DNA of 42,348 nt from Liminaster sp045576355 (GCA_045576355.1 JAZNGG010000054.1:1-42348), one strand, 5' to 3'; shown: positions 1 through 8,428, numbered from the stretch's first letter. Made by a program: numbers and translations. The notes: generated from the sequence alone by a model not told the origin.

Positions 1-84
1 AATCGTGAAATGATTCTCCAAATAATCCTTGATAACTCGTTCGCGAATTGCATCACGAGAGGCGTTTTTGTTTTTTGTTGACAT
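1..84 (-). CDS. Putative transposase, N-terminal fragment (left copy)
   Basis: The frame opens with ATG at 84-82 on the minus strand and codes 28 residues (MSTKNKNASRDAIRERVIKD, then YLENHFTI) up to the window edge. It is basic and predicted helical. The segment AIRERVIKDYLENHFTI resembles the start of a helix-turn-helix as found in IS3-type OrfA proteins, but 28 residues are too few for a firm family call. An identical fragment lies at 42265-42348 on the other strand, so this is a repeated mobile gene rather than a single-copy one. Confidence 0.5.
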   Translation of the reverse strand, partial: MSTKNKNASRDAIRERVIKDYLENHFTI

Positions 85-140
85 AGATATACATTTTATT
101 GGGGGTTATAATATGCGTCTACCTATATCAGTATAAGACA
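1..140 (-). mobile_element. Left copy of an insertion-sequence end, truncated by the window
   Basis: Bases 1-141 are the exact reverse complement of 42208-42348, and identity stops abruptly at both inner edges. Read on the minus strand the element starts TGTCTTATACTGATATAGG, has about 56 bp of leader and then an ATG opening a reading frame that leaves the window. A TG start with a short leader before a transposase-like frame fits an IS end. Base 141 probably matches by chance, so the element edge is placed at 140. The family is not certain. Confidence 0.7.
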
Positions 141-141
141 A

Positions 142-349
142 GGATAGATCAATAATTCGTCTATCCTCGCTAATATTTTTGATATATGTGGTAATAACCT
201 TGTGGTTAGGCTTTCAGCCTGCGCCACCTCTTAATTCTTCAAGCCAATGGGCGTGTTCTTAAACACTTCAACTCTCATTCAACAGCTGCAAAGATACAAC
301 CTCTGGAAGCCGAAGTCAAGAGGGGAATACCGATAAATGTGAAATATCG
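142..349. other. Intergenic spacer between IS end and ABC transporter gene
   Basis: There is no gene here. Two small dyads are visible: AGGATAGA/TCTATCCT (141-168), directly at the IS edge, and GTGG...AGGC-ttt-AGCCT...CCAC (about 200-226). The second could help terminate the minus-strand ABC transporter transcript, but no clear T-run follows. Confidence 0.4.
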
Positions 350-2185
350 TTAAAGGCTTTGCATATCGTTGAGCTTTTTATAGTAGCCTCCGAGAGCAAG
401 AAGTTCGTCATGAGTACCGCGCTCCACGATGCGACCTTCGTGCATTACGCATATCTCATCAGCAGTCTTGATCGTGGAAAGACGGTGTGCGATAGCGATC
501 GTCGTGCGAGACTTCATCAGCCGCTCCAGTGCCTCCTGCACCAAACGCTCGGACTCTGTATCGAGTGCCGAAGTAGCTTCGTCAAGGATGAGGATGGGAG
601 GATTTTTCAGGATGGCTCGCGCTATGGAGATGCGTTGTCTCTGTCCTCCCGAGAGGCGACCTCCACGATCTCCGATCATCGTGTCATAACCCTGTTCGCT
701 CTCCATGATGAAGTCGTGAGCATTGGCTATCTTGGCAGCAGTGATCACCTCCTCCATCGTAGCATTTTCTACACCGAAAGTGATGTTGTTGTAGAATGTG
801 TCGTTAAAAAGTATTGCCTCTTGATTGACATTGCCGATCAGAGATCGGAGAGAAGTCAAAGTGACATCGCGGACATTTTTGCCATCGATGAGCAACTCTC
901 CTCCGGTTACATCATGATAGCGCGGGATAAGATCGACCAAAGTCGATTTACCTGAGCCGGATTGTCCGACCAAAGCGATGGTTTTCCCCTTAGGTACTTT
1001 AAGATCAATCTTTTTAAGTACCTCGCGGTCTGCTGTATAGGCAAATGAGACACCGCGAAATTCCACTGATTCGGTGAATCCATCGAGAGGGAGTGGATGA
1101 GCCGGATCCTGGATGCTACTTTCGGCTTTGAGTATTTTGTCAATGCGATCCATGGAGGCAAGACCCTGGGGTACGTTATAAAATGCTTTAGAAAACTCCT
1201 TGAGCGGATTGATGACGCTGTATAGGATCACCAGATAGAAGATAAACATGGCAGCATCTATCGGAGCACGATCGCCCAAGATGAGCCAACCGCCAAACCA
1301 TAGGACGATGACGATGATCGTAGTTCCTAAAAACTCACTGACCGGGTGAGCAGAGCTCTGACGGATGACCATTTCGTTCATGGTCTTACGATACGCATCA
1401 TTGGAGCGAAGAAAGCGTTGAGCCATCTTCTTTTCGGCGATAAATGCCTTGATGACACGCAGACCTCCCAGAGTCTCGTCGAGCTGAGACATGATCTCAC
1501 CCCACTGATCCTGTGCCAATGCGGATTTACGTTTGAGTTTGCGGCTGATGCTTCCCATGATCCATCCTGCCAGCGGTATGATAACCAGTACGAAAGTGGT
1601 CATCTCCCAAGAGAGATAGAAGAGGACAAAGAAATAGATGATGATAGCGATCGGATTGCGGAGTAACATGTCCACCGAACTTGTTATGGCTGTCTCCACC
1701 ACCATCACGTCACTACTCATGCGAGCTGTCAAATCGCCTTTACGCTCTTCGGAGAAGAAGCCGAGTGGGAGTTTGAGTACCTTGTTATAGACATCGGTGC
1801 GGATGTCCTTAACCACACCGGTGCGGAAAGGGACCATGCAGGCTGAAGAGGCAAAATAGCCCGCAGTCTTCAGCAGGGTCATGATGATGAGCAACAGACC
1901 CATCATGATGAGCGTAAAGAGTGCTCCCTTGTTGTTGATCAGCCAGTTGACTCCATAATAGGCATTGTTGATCAAAACATCTTTGTCTATATGCGAAAGA
2001 TCCATGGGTTGGTATTCATAGACCTTGTTGTCAATCTTGAAAAGGATATTGAGGATGGGGACCAATGCAGCAAATGAGAAGACATTGAGCCACTGGGAAA
2101 GGAAGTTGAGGATGACTGACCAAACCAGATATTTGCGGTATGGCTTGATGTATCGCCGCATGACCGAAAGGAACTGCTTTATCAT
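350..2185 (-). CDS. ABC transporter, fused permease and ATPase (MsbA-like lipid/drug exporter)
   Basis: A 611-residue half-transporter of the type I exporter fold. Residues 1-340 hold about six membrane segments, including hydrophobic stretches near 20-50, 90-112, 176-206 and 288-322. The ATPase follows, with Walker A GQSGSGKST (407-415), Q-loop Gln455, signature LSGGQ (511-515), Walker B ILILDE (531-536) followed by the D-loop SALD, and switch His567. All catalytic residues are present, so it should be active as a homodimer in the inner membrane. This architecture is used by MsbA (lipid A-core flipping) and many drug or lipid exporters; the sequence alone does not fix the substrate. It lies alone on the minus strand with its own promoter (-7 element at 2238-2245). 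The ATG at 2185 gives the expected cytoplasmic N-terminal tail MIKQFLSVMRRYIKPYRKYL. Confidence 0.93.
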   Translation of the reverse strand: MIKQFLSVMRRYIKPYRKYLVWSVILNFLSQWLNVFSFAALVPILNILFKIDNKVYEYQPMDLSHIDKDVLINNAYYGVNWLINNKGALFTLIMMGLLLIIMTLLKTAGYFASSACMVPFRTGVVKDIRTDVYNKVLKLPLGFFSEERKGDLTARMSSDVMVVETAITSSVDMLLRNPIAIIIYFFVLFYLSWEMTTFVLVIIPLAGWIMGSISRKLKRKSALAQDQWGEIMSQLDETLGGLRVIKAFIAEKKMAQRFLRSNDAYRKTMNEMVIRQSSAHPVSEFLGTTIIVIVLWFGGWLILGDRAPIDAAMFIFYLVILYSVINPLKEFSKAFYNVPQGLASMDRIDKILKAESSIQDPAHPLPLDGFTESVEFRGVSFAYTADREVLKKIDLKVPKGKTIALVGQSGSGKSTLVDLIPRYHDVTGGELLIDGKNVRDVTLTSLRSLIGNVNQEAILFNDTFYNNITFGVENATMEEVITAAKIANAHDFIMESEQGYDTMIGDRGGRLSGGQRQRISIARAILKNPPILILDEATSALDTESERLVQEALERLMKSRTTIAIAHRLSTIKTADEICVMHEGRIVERGTHDELLALGGYYKKLNDMQSL

Positions 2186-2237
2186 CTTTTTATAAACTGA
2201 AAGTGAAAATACTTTTGACTGAAACTGATTTGTTCGG

Positions 2238-2245
2238 CAAAGATA
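2238..2245 (-). promoter_or_regulatory. Bacteroidetes -7 promoter element for the ABC transporter
   Basis: The minus strand reads TATCTTTG, a perfect match to the TAnnTTTG consensus, 53 bp upstream of the ATG at 2185. No clean -33 TTG is seen at the usual distance. Confidence 0.6.
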
Positions 2246-2268
2246 GGATAATTTTTTGAAACTGAAAA

Positions 2269-2886
2269 CTATTTCACTTTACATGTCAATAGTTTTCTCC
2301 CTTCAAGTTCGGCAGTGATCAGGTCGCCCTCTTTGACAGTGCCCACTCCAGCCGGAGTGCCGGTAAAGATGAGATCCCCGATTTTCAACATGAAGTAACG
2401 GCTGGCATAGGAGACGATGCGATCCACTGTGTGCAGCATGTCTGCAGTGTGCCCTTGCTGGCGCGTTTCGCCGTTGAGTTGCATGGAGAAGTGTAGGTCT
2501 TGTATCGGTTTGCCTAAGGTGTCGAGCCGGACAAATTCACCCACTACAGCCGAATTGTCAAAGCCTTTACAGATCTCCCATGGGAGACCTTTTTCACGGA
2601 GTTGCTTTTGCAGATCTCGAGCAGTGAAGTCCAGACCGAGAGTCACTTCGTTGTAATATCTGTGAGCAAAGCGCTCCGGGATACAGCGCCCCAAACGACT
2701 GATGCGTACGACCAGTTCGGTCTCATATTCCACCTGCTCTGAGAACTCCGGTACGAAAAACGGCCAGCCTTCCTTTTGGAGCGCGGTGTCCGGCTTCATA
2801 AAAAGTGTCGGATTTTCCGGGAGGGAGAGGTTGCCCATTTCCCGATTATGTAGAGCATAGTTCATGCCAACGCAAATGATTTTCAT
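2269..2886 (-). CDS. Fumarylacetoacetate hydrolase family protein (acylpyruvase/FAHD1-like)
   Basis: A 205-residue, single-domain member of the FAH fold. The metal-binding pattern is visible: E-x-E in VEYETELVV (Glu55, Glu57) and Asp86 in LGLDFTARDLQ. The family's closing block KIGDLIFTGTPAGVG lies near the C-terminus. Small bacterial members hydrolyse acylpyruvates, decarboxylate oxaloacetate, or act on other 2-oxo acids with Mg2+ or Mn2+ in the cytoplasm; the substrate cannot be read from sequence. It is co-oriented with the RNase H gene upstream, separated by 131 bp that are mostly a GGTTTAAT/GGTTGAGG repeat tract. No promoter matching the phylum consensus is seen in that gap, so it may depend on read-through from the RNase H gene. 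Confidence 0.88.
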   Translation of the reverse strand: MKIICVGMNYALHNREMGNLSLPENPTLFMKPDTALQKEGWPFFVPEFSEQVEYETELVVRISRLGRCIPERFAHRYYNEVTLGLDFTARDLQKQLREKGLPWEICKGFDNSAVVGEFVRLDTLGKPIQDLHFSMQLNGETRQQGHTADMLHTVDRIVSYASRYFMLKIGDLIFTGTPAGVGTVKEGDLITAELEGRKLLTCKVK

Positions 2887-2892
2887 ATTTAT

Positions 2893-2993
2893 AATGGTTG
2901 AGGGGTTTAATGGTTGAGGAGTTTAGGGGTTTAGGGGTTGATGAGTTTAAGGGTTTAGAAGTTTAATGGTTGAGGGGTTTAATGGTTGAGGGG
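2893..2993. repeat. Telomere-like short tandem repeat tract (GGTTTAAT / GGTTGAGG units)
   Basis: About 100 bp made of 7-9 bp variants of GGTTTAAT, GGTTGAGG, GGTTTAGG and GGTTGATG. A 27-bp block starting AATGGTTGAGGGGTTT occurs perfectly at 2893-2919 and again at 2965-2991. The tract fills the space directly upstream of the ATG of the minus-strand FAH-family gene. A shorter related tract sits in the same position before rlmN (9499-9530). Confidence 0.85.
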
Positions 2994-3017
2994 CTATGCC
3001 CACTATGTTAGTCCTCA

Positions 3018-3689
3018 TTATTTCCTGCCGAAGTCTGCCGGGATTTCTCCCCATGCTTGGGTCTCCCATTTATAGATCGGGACGCGGAAAGAGTGTGTTC
3101 GGAGCCAGGTTTCTGCCCGGCGAATCAGGTCAAATATCGGTGCGTTGGCTGAAGTCTGAGCAATGCGGGTCTTGCATGCCTTGTCGCGTACCCAGCCCTG
3201 GGCAATTTTACTATCAGAGTAAATCGGGAGAGAGATCCCTTGCTTGTACTCCAATGCCAAGGCATGGACAATGGCAAGAAACTCTCCGATGTTGTTTGTG
3301 CCCTCCTCCATCGGACCGATGCGAAATAGCTCCTTGCCGGTACGGACATGAACTCCTCTGTACTCCATCGGTCCTGGATTGCCGCTGCATGCCGCATCGA
3401 CGGCGATACTTTCAGCGATGTATGGGACAATTGTGGCTTGACTATTGGGGGCACGCCACTCGATGGTACGTCCCTGCTCGTTCATCTGCTTGACTTGTTT
3501 TGCCACTTCTGCTATGAGGTTGTCTCTGTCATATCCGGCTCTGAATGCCTCTACTGCTTCAGTTTCGGTTTTGTAACTGCGATAGATGGCACCGGGGTAT
3601 CCTTTGACCTGGAGTTCAGCCTCCTCCCAAGAGTCATAGACACCGGGGGCTGCTCCGACCCAAACGACGTAAAATTTATTGGCATTCAT
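3018..3689 (-). CDS. Ribonuclease H1 with N-terminal viroplasmin (hybrid-binding) domain
   Basis: A 223-residue protein with two domains. Residues 5-53 (FYVVWVGAAPGVYDSWEEAE onward) match the caulimovirus viroplasmin / RNase H1 hybrid-binding module, which grips RNA:DNA duplexes. Residues 90-223 form the RNase H fold with the full DEDD set: Asp98 (AVDAACSGNPGP), Glu136 (NNIGEFLAIVHA), Asp159 (IYSDSKIAQGW) and Asp219 (IPADFGRK, near the end). It should cut the RNA strand of RNA:DNA hybrids, for example R-loops and Okazaki primers, with Mg2+. It heads the short minus-strand pair with the FAH-family gene. The ATG at 3689 leaves only four residues before the viroplasmin fold, so this start is sound. 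Confidence 0.92.
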   Translation of the reverse strand: MNANKFYVVWVGAAPGVYDSWEEAELQVKGYPGAIYRSYKTETEAVEAFRAGYDRDNLIAEVAKQVKQMNEQGRTIEWRAPNSQATIVPYIAESIAVDAACSGNPGPMEYRGVHVRTGKELFRIGPMEEGTNNIGEFLAIVHALALEYKQGISLPIYSDSKIAQGWVRDKACKTRIAQTSANAPIFDLIRRAETWLRTHSFRVPIYKWETQAWGEIPADFGRK

Positions 3690-3882
3690 GTGAAATAAGA
3701 ATTACAGCAGGCTGTGAACTCTGTTGTTATGGTCTGAGGACCGATTGGGGTTTATTCAGTGCGAAGATAGTGATTTTTTCTCATTCGCTTGTGTTAATAG
3801 GTTTGGAAAATTGCAAAATGTATATGAAATGCCTATTTTTGACGCAAATCGTTACGATATTGGTAAAAAAGCAAGGAGTTTT

Positions 3883-3913
3883 TTGCTTCTGTCATTCATT
3901 TCCTGTATATTTG
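3883..3913 (+). promoter_or_regulatory. Bacteroidetes promoter for aroK
   Basis: TTG at 3883-3885, then 20 bp, then TATATTTG at 3906-3913: a full match to the phylum's -33/-7 consensus. The ATG of aroK follows 28 bp later. Confidence 0.75.
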
Positions 3914-3941
3914 CCCAACTAATTGAACATCCAGCATCTTT

Positions 3942-4478
3942 ATGAAACGTGTTTTTCTGATCGGGTATATGGGAGCCGGCAAGACCACTTTGGGAAAGGC
4001 TCTGGCACAGGCGATGGAAATGACTTTTGTCGATCTGGACATTGTGCTCGAGGGGAAATATCACAAGACAATCAGAGAGATCTTTGCTGAGGTCGGTGAG
4101 GAGGAATTCCGACGACGAGAACGGGCTGCGCTGGAGGAGGCTGCACAGTTTGAGAATACTGTCATCTCCTTAGGAGGTGGAACTCCCTGCTTTTTTAACA
4201 ATATGGAGGTGATCAACCGCTCCGGTGTCAGCATTTATCTGAAACCCTCCGAAGAGGTACTCCTGCGACGATTGATCAAGGGGAAACATAAACGCCCTAT
4301 CATCGCAAGCAAGACTGATGACGAGCTCCTCGATTTTATCCGTACAAATCTGGCGCTCCGCGAACCTTATTATCTCCAAGCAGCACTTGTTTTTGAGTCT
4401 GATCATTTGGAGAATAAAGCCGACATCTTAGGTAAGGCTGAGGGGTTAGCTCGGTTGATTAAGGAGAAGTTCGGCTGA
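3942..4478 (+). CDS. aroK: Shikimate kinase
   Basis: A 178-residue cytoplasmic kinase that phosphorylates the 3-hydroxyl of shikimate with ATP, the fifth step from DAHP toward chorismate. Walker A is GYMGAGKTT (8-16). DLD (32-34), the arginine of EEEFRRRE and the SLGGGTPCF block bind shikimate. The lid region RPIIASKT and the adenine-side motif LREPYYLQAA are all in order. Length is normal for the family. The gene has its own promoter and ends 82 bp before the korA start, so korAB may be partly co-transcribed with it. There is no functional link between the two pathways beyond position. Confidence 0.95.
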   Translation: MKRVFLIGYMGAGKTTLGKALAQAMEMTFVDLDIVLEGKYHKTIREIFAEVGEEEFRRRERAALEEAAQFENTVISLGGGTPCFFNNMEVINRSGVSIYLKPSEEVLLRRLIKGKHKRPIIASKTDDELLDFIRTNLALREPYYLQAALVFESDHLENKADILGKAEGLARLIKEKFG

Positions 4479-4560
4479 TTTGAGAGAGGAATATGGTTAT
4501 GATCGGATAAGTTCCGATAAGTATTTATATTCAGGTGGTTTTATAGTAAATTTTAGCAAT

Positions 4561-6405
4561 ATGTCAGACAAACTTAAAATTATTGACAAGGAGGAAGTGG
4601 TAGTACGCTTCTCCGGAGATTCCGGTGACGGTATGCAACTTGCCGGATCAATCTTTTCTACGATTGCAGCCATTTTAGGTAATGAGATTTCCACATTTCC
4701 GGACTATCCGGCAGAGATGCGTGCTCCGCGTGGTTCGTTGGGCGGTGTTTCTTCCTATCAGGTTCATGTCGGCAAGCGTGTCCACACTCCGGGCGATGCT
4801 TGTGATGTGCTCGTTGCGATGAATCCTGCAGCCCTAAAGCAGAATGTCAAATATCTGAAGAAGAATGGTATCTTAATCTATGATGCCAATACGTTTGTAA
4901 AATCCGAATTGGCAAAAGCTAAGTTTGAGACCGAAGATCCGTTTGTCGAGTTGGGTATTAGTGATGCAGTGCAGATAGTTGGTGTGCCGATTACCGAATC
5001 AACGAAAGAGAGTTTGGCAGATAGTGGCATGGACGCTAAGTCGATTGCCCGTTGCCGTAACATCTTTGTCTTGGGACTGATCTTCTGGCTCTTTAATCGC
5101 CCGATCGAAAAGGCAGTTGAGATGCTTACCTCCAAGTTCGCTAAGAAACCCGAGGTGCTGGCCGCCAATACGAAAGTAATCACTGACGGATATAACTATG
5201 GAGCCAACACACACACCATCGTATCTACTTATCGGATTGAAAGCGAATCTGCGGCTCCCGGTCTTTATTGTGATGTGAAGGGCAATGTCGCTACGGCATA
5301 TGGTCTTGTTGCTGCAGCAGAGAAAGCGGGATTGAAACTCTTTTTAGGTTCCTATCCCATCACTCCGGCGACAGACATCCTTCATGAACTCTCCAAGTTG
5401 AAATTCCTCGGAGTGACTACGGTGCAGGCTGAAGATGAGATTGCCGGCATCTGTACAGCTATCGGTGCTTCGTTTGGTGGTGCTTTGGCTGCCACATCGA
5501 CTTCCGGTCCCGGTCTCGCTCTGAAGTCTGAGGCAATCGGTCTCGCTGTTATGGCAGAGTTACCGCTCGTCATCATTGACGTGATGCGCGGTGGTCCTTC
5601 GACAGGTCTTCCCACTAAGACGGAGCAGACCGATCTCATGCAGGCACTTTATGGCCGTAACGGAGAGTCTCCTGCCGTAGTGATGGCAGCCTCTACTCCG
5701 GTCGATTGTTTCCATTCGGCATACATGGCTTCCAAGATCGCCTTGGAGCATAATACACCGGTTATCCTTCTGACCGATGCCTTTATCGGCAACGGATCTT
5801 CAGCGATGATGATCCCCGACATGGAGCAACTGCCTGAGATTCGCATCCCTTATGCACCTGAGGAGATGAAGGGTGCCTATCAACCCTATAAGCGTAATCC
5901 TGAAACTTTAGTGCGCTATAAGTCGATTCCTGGCATGGAGGGGATGATGCACCGCCTGGGAGGTTTGGAGAAAGATAATGCCACCGGTGCGATCTCTACC
6001 GATCCGGCTAATCATCAGTTGATGACCGATCTCCGCCAAAAGAAAGTCGATCTGATCGCCCGCGAGATTCCCGCATTGAGTGTCCGTGGCGATGAGGATG
6101 CAGAGATGCTTGTTGTGGGCTGGGGTGGAACCTATGGACATATCTGTGCCGCCGTCGATAATTGTCGCGCTGCCGGTCTGAAGGTGGCTCAGGCTCACTT
6201 CACTTATATCAATCCGCTCCCTGTCAACACAGAAGAGGTGCTGCGTTGTTATAAGAAGATTTTGGTTTGTGAACTTAATAATGGTCAGTTTGCCGGTTAT
6301 CTCCGCAGCAAAATTGACGGTCTCAGTGTGATGCAGCTCAATGAGGTGCAGGGACAACCATTCCGCATCGCAACCATCGAGGAGGCTATCAAGGAGAGAG
6401 TATAA
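4561..6405 (+). CDS. korA: 2-oxoglutarate (2-oxoacid):ferredoxin oxidoreductase, fused gamma-alpha subunit
   Basis: A 614-residue subunit joining the gamma domain (residues about 10-190, starting VVRFSGDSGDGMQLAG) to the pyrimidine-binding alpha domain (from about 241, with LFLGSYPITPATDILHEL at about 261-278). With KorB it oxidatively decarboxylates 2-oxoglutarate to succinyl-CoA, reducing ferredoxin, or runs in reverse in anaerobic reductive metabolism. A longer frame opens at a TTG at 4480. I prefer ATG 4561, because the extra 27 residues do not resemble the family and would start 2 bp after the aroK stop. It is followed 117 bp later by korB. 2-oxoglutarate is the family's usual substrate; another 2-oxoacid is possible. 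Confidence 0.92.
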   Translation: MSDKLKIIDKEEVVVRFSGDSGDGMQLAGSIFSTIAAILGNEISTFPDYPAEMRAPRGSLGGVSSYQVHVGKRVHTPGDACDVLVAMNPAALKQNVKYLKKNGILIYDANTFVKSELAKAKFETEDPFVELGISDAVQIVGVPITESTKESLADSGMDAKSIARCRNIFVLGLIFWLFNRPIEKAVEMLTSKFAKKPEVLAANTKVITDGYNYGANTHTIVSTYRIESESAAPGLYCDVKGNVATAYGLVAAAEKAGLKLFLGSYPITPATDILHELSKLKFLGVTTVQAEDEIAGICTAIGASFGGALAATSTSGPGLALKSEAIGLAVMAELPLVIIDVMRGGPSTGLPTKTEQTDLMQALYGRNGESPAVVMAASTPVDCFHSAYMASKIALEHNTPVILLTDAFIGNGSSAMMIPDMEQLPEIRIPYAPEEMKGAYQPYKRNPETLVRYKSIPGMEGMMHRLGGLEKDNATGAISTDPANHQLMTDLRQKKVDLIAREIPALSVRGDEDAEMLVVGWGGTYGHICAAVDNCRAAGLKVAQAHFTYINPLPVNTEEVLRCYKKILVCELNNGQFAGYLRSKIDGLSVMQLNEVQGQPFRIATIEEAIKERV

Positions 6406-6475
6406 GGAGAAAGCGATTTCAGTTATTAGTGATCCGTTTTCTGAGATTCATTTCTCGTTTAAAATTTTAATAACC

Positions 6476-6505
6476 ATGATGAGCCACAAAACAGAGCTTC
6501 ATCAT
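6476..6505 (+). other. Stem-loop between korA and korB
   Basis: ATGATGAGC and GCTTCATCAT pair as a 7-bp stem extended by AGC/GCT, inside the 117-bp korA-korB spacer. No T-run follows on the plus strand. It could stabilise or process the operon mRNA, which is an inference. Confidence 0.35.
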
Positions 6506-6522
6506 AACAAATAAGAATAATT

Positions 6523-7521
6523 ATGTTTACAGCACAAGATTATAAAAGCGACCAACCCTTGAAATTCTGCGCCGGATGTGGTGATCACGCTGTCGCTGCT
6601 TCTATTCAGAAAGCTATGGCAGAGGTGGGGGTAGCTCCGGCAGACACAGTGGTTATCTCCGGCATCGGCTGTTCGAGCCGTATGCCTTACTACATGGGTA
6701 CCTATGGTTTCCATACCATCCATGGACGTGGACTTGCCATCGCTACGGGTTTGAAGACTGCACGTCCGGAGTTGTCCGTGTGGAATGTAAGTGGTGATGG
6801 AGACTGTCTTGCTATCGGAGGCAATCACTTCATTCATGCCATGCGTCGCAACATCGATTTGAATATTCTGCTCTTCAATAATAAGATCTATGGTTTGACA
6901 AAGGGACAATACAGCCCGACATCCGATCGTGGTTTTGTCAGCAAGTCTTCTCCATGGGGAACGGTCGAAGATCCTTTCTGTCCGGCGGAATTGTGTCTTG
7001 GTGCTCGCGGAAATTTCTTTGCCCGTTCTTTGGACAATGATCTGAAAAACAGTGTGGCTTGCATGGTGGCTGCTGCCCGCCATAAAGGAGCTGCAGTGGT
7101 CGAGATGTTGTGTAACTGTGTCATCTTTGCCGATGGCATCCATAAGACCATCTCTGACTCTGCTGTGCGTGCCGAACGCACTATCTTGCTCGAACATGGT
7201 AAGCCTATGATCTATGGCGCCAATCGAGACAAAGGTTTGGTGCTCGATGGATTGACCCTCAAGAGTGTTACCCTCGGAGAGGAGGGAGTGACGGAGGCAG
7301 ATCTCCTGGTGCATGATGCTCATGCAGAGGATCCAACACTGCACTTTAAGTTGGCAATGATGGGAGGAGATCTCCCCTTGGCATTGGGTGTCATCAGAGA
7401 TGTCGCCGCTCCCACTTACGATCAGGCTGTTTCCGAGCAGATCGAGGAGGTGAAAGGCATCAAACCGCAACGCACACTCCGCGACCTCCTGCTCAGTGGA
7501 GACACCTGGGAGGTGAAGTGA
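6523..7521 (+). CDS. korB: 2-oxoglutarate (2-oxoacid):ferredoxin oxidoreductase, beta subunit (TPP-binding)
   Basis: A 332-residue beta subunit. CAGCGDH (16-22) opens the fold. The thiamine diphosphate motif runs from GDGDC (91-95) through LFNNKIYGLTKGQYSPTS, the last block being typical of 2-oxoacid:ferredoxin beta subunits. There is no extra 4Fe-4S ferredoxin domain, so electrons must pass to a separate ferredoxin. It forms the catalytic core with KorA. A strong hairpin terminator lies 45 bp after the stop, so the operon ends here and no delta subunit gene is present. Confidence 0.95.
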   Translation: MFTAQDYKSDQPLKFCAGCGDHAVAASIQKAMAEVGVAPADTVVISGIGCSSRMPYYMGTYGFHTIHGRGLAIATGLKTARPELSVWNVSGDGDCLAIGGNHFIHAMRRNIDLNILLFNNKIYGLTKGQYSPTSDRGFVSKSSPWGTVEDPFCPAELCLGARGNFFARSLDNDLKNSVACMVAAARHKGAAVVEMLCNCVIFADGIHKTISDSAVRAERTILLEHGKPMIYGANRDKGLVLDGLTLKSVTLGEEGVTEADLLVHDAHAEDPTLHFKLAMMGGDLPLALGVIRDVAAPTYDQAVSEQIEEVKGIKPQRTLRDLLLSGDTWEVK

Positions 7522-7566
7522 TGATTTAGGTAGAAGATTTCTATTAGAACACCCTATACATTTTAT

Positions 7567-7625
7567 CCCAAATCGGTCATTAGAAAATGGAATAAATCTC
7601 TAATGACCGATTTGGGGTTTTTGTT
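7567..7625 (+). terminator. Strong intrinsic terminator of the korAB operon
   Basis: An 18-bp perfect stem: CCCAAATCGGTCATTAGA (7567-7584) pairs with its complement at 7599-7616. The loop is 14 nt and GTTTTTGTT follows. Confidence 0.88.
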
Positions 7626-7679
7626 ACGCAAGAATTACATTTATGGGTGTACGAAAAATGCATAACAGCGGTGCATGTT

Positions 7680-7751
7680 TTATGTCAAGCCGTCGCGTGA
7701 TATTACACGGCGGCGTCATGCATATCACACGGCGGCGTCGTGCAAACTGAT
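7680..7751. repeat. 22-bp GC-rich tandem repeat, array A
   Basis: Two clear units and one degenerate unit with a 22-bp period and core ACACGGCGGCGTC(A/G)TGCA. The cores start near 7705 and 7727; the degenerate unit (GCCGTCGCGTGATATT) precedes them. Surroundings are AT-rich and non-coding. The period is not a multiple of three. The same unit recurs at 19690-19775 and, more decayed, at 7943-7996. Confidence 0.75.
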
Positions 7752-7942
7752 CCAATAAAACCTAATCAAAATTCGCTGAAAACCAGCGCGTTTGACAATT
7801 TGTATATTTCAGGTTTCCCGGGCACCACAACACCCTTGATCGCTCGCCCGCCAAATCTAATACCCAATTTGAGTTTATATATAAGGCATCTTATCCATAA
7901 ACATAGTGGTTGAGATGTCTTTTTTTTGTCTCCGATTGAATG

Positions 7943-7996
7943 ACGCAGTCATACACGTTTCGTGGTGGTGTCATATACACTACACGGCTGCGATCA
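7943..7996. repeat. 22-bp GC-rich repeat, decayed array B
   Basis: About two and a half degenerate units: ACGCAGTCATACACGTTTC, then GTGGTGGTGTCATATACAC, then ACACGGCTGCGATCAC. Spacing is again about 22 bp. It is recognised only by comparison with the arrays at 7680 and 19690. Confidence 0.5.
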
Positions 7997-8169
7997 CTTT
8001 GAGAAGTAAGTTATGCGGTATCGTTTGTTAGATTTTGATCCCTTTAAAACATCTTGAGGAGAGCGAGAGTTTTGTATCGTTTTGATGTAGTTAAATAGAA
8101 AAAAGAGTAAAAAATGTGATAATGATGAGAAAAATATCACAAAAGATGATGTTAGTTAAAAAATATGGT

Positions 8170-8177
8170 TATCTTTG
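8170..8177 (+). promoter_or_regulatory. -7 promoter element for the small MKK peptide gene
   Basis: TATCTTTG matches TAnnTTTG exactly and lies 87 bp before the first ATG of the small gene. The intervening sequence is an A-rich untranslated leader. Confidence 0.55.
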
Positions 8178-8263
8178 TCGATGATAAATAATGCCATTTA
8201 GTAACGATTCGTTCGCCTTTACCAATAAGGAAAGAGACAGAACAATTTAGAAAAATTGTACCG

Positions 8264-8428
8264 ATGATGAAAAAACACTATATCAAGCCTGTAAGTGAAC
8301 TTATTAAAATTGAGGTCGAAGCAACTTTAGCGACCTCTTTCGGGGTGAATGATGAACCAACGACTGATCAGAACATTGCTCAACGTCGAGGTAAAGGCTC
8401 GGCATGGATGGATTATGAGCAATTTTAA
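8264..8428 (+). CDS. Small protein of 54 residues, MKK...KP type, function unknown
   Basis: Two adjacent ATGs (8264, 8267) open a frame beginning MMKKHYIKPVSELIKIEVEA and ending in TAA at 8426-8428. The layout is a basic start, a Pro at residue 9, an amphipathic stretch with EVEATLATSFG, then a polar tail (QRRGKGSAWMDYEQF). It matches a common but uncharacterised class of tiny Bacteroidales proteins that begin MKK-x-Y-x-x-P and carry an acidic leader followed by LA-x-S. It has its own promoter at 8170 and stands alone between korB and the convergent rlmN. There is no signal peptide or membrane segment. It might be a peptide precursor with a leader/core split around ATS-FG, or a plain small cytoplasmic protein; I cannot tell which. 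Confidence 0.6.
   Translation: MMKKHYIKPVSELIKIEVEATLATSFGVNDEPTTDQNIAQRRGKGSAWMDYEQF

Larger units (their letters stand above)
7626..8263. other. Gene-poor intergenic region after korB
   Basis: Beyond repeat arrays A and B and the promoter at 8170, no gene is supported. The stretch about 7790-7860 is unremarkable mixed sequence. 8060-8160 is AT-rich leader-like DNA before the small-protein promoter. Confidence 0.5.

Noticed and set aside
4480..4560. Longer korA start at a TTG (27 extra residues)
   Set aside because: The extra residues do not resemble the family, the start would lie 2 bp after the aroK stop, and ATG 4561 gives the expected N-terminus.
6502..7470. Long open frame antisense to korB
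   Set aside because: It is a shadow of the real korB gene, with no start context and no recognisable protein family.
7680..7751. CRISPR array
   Set aside because: The 22-bp units are contiguous with no spacers and few copies, and there are no cas genes nearby.
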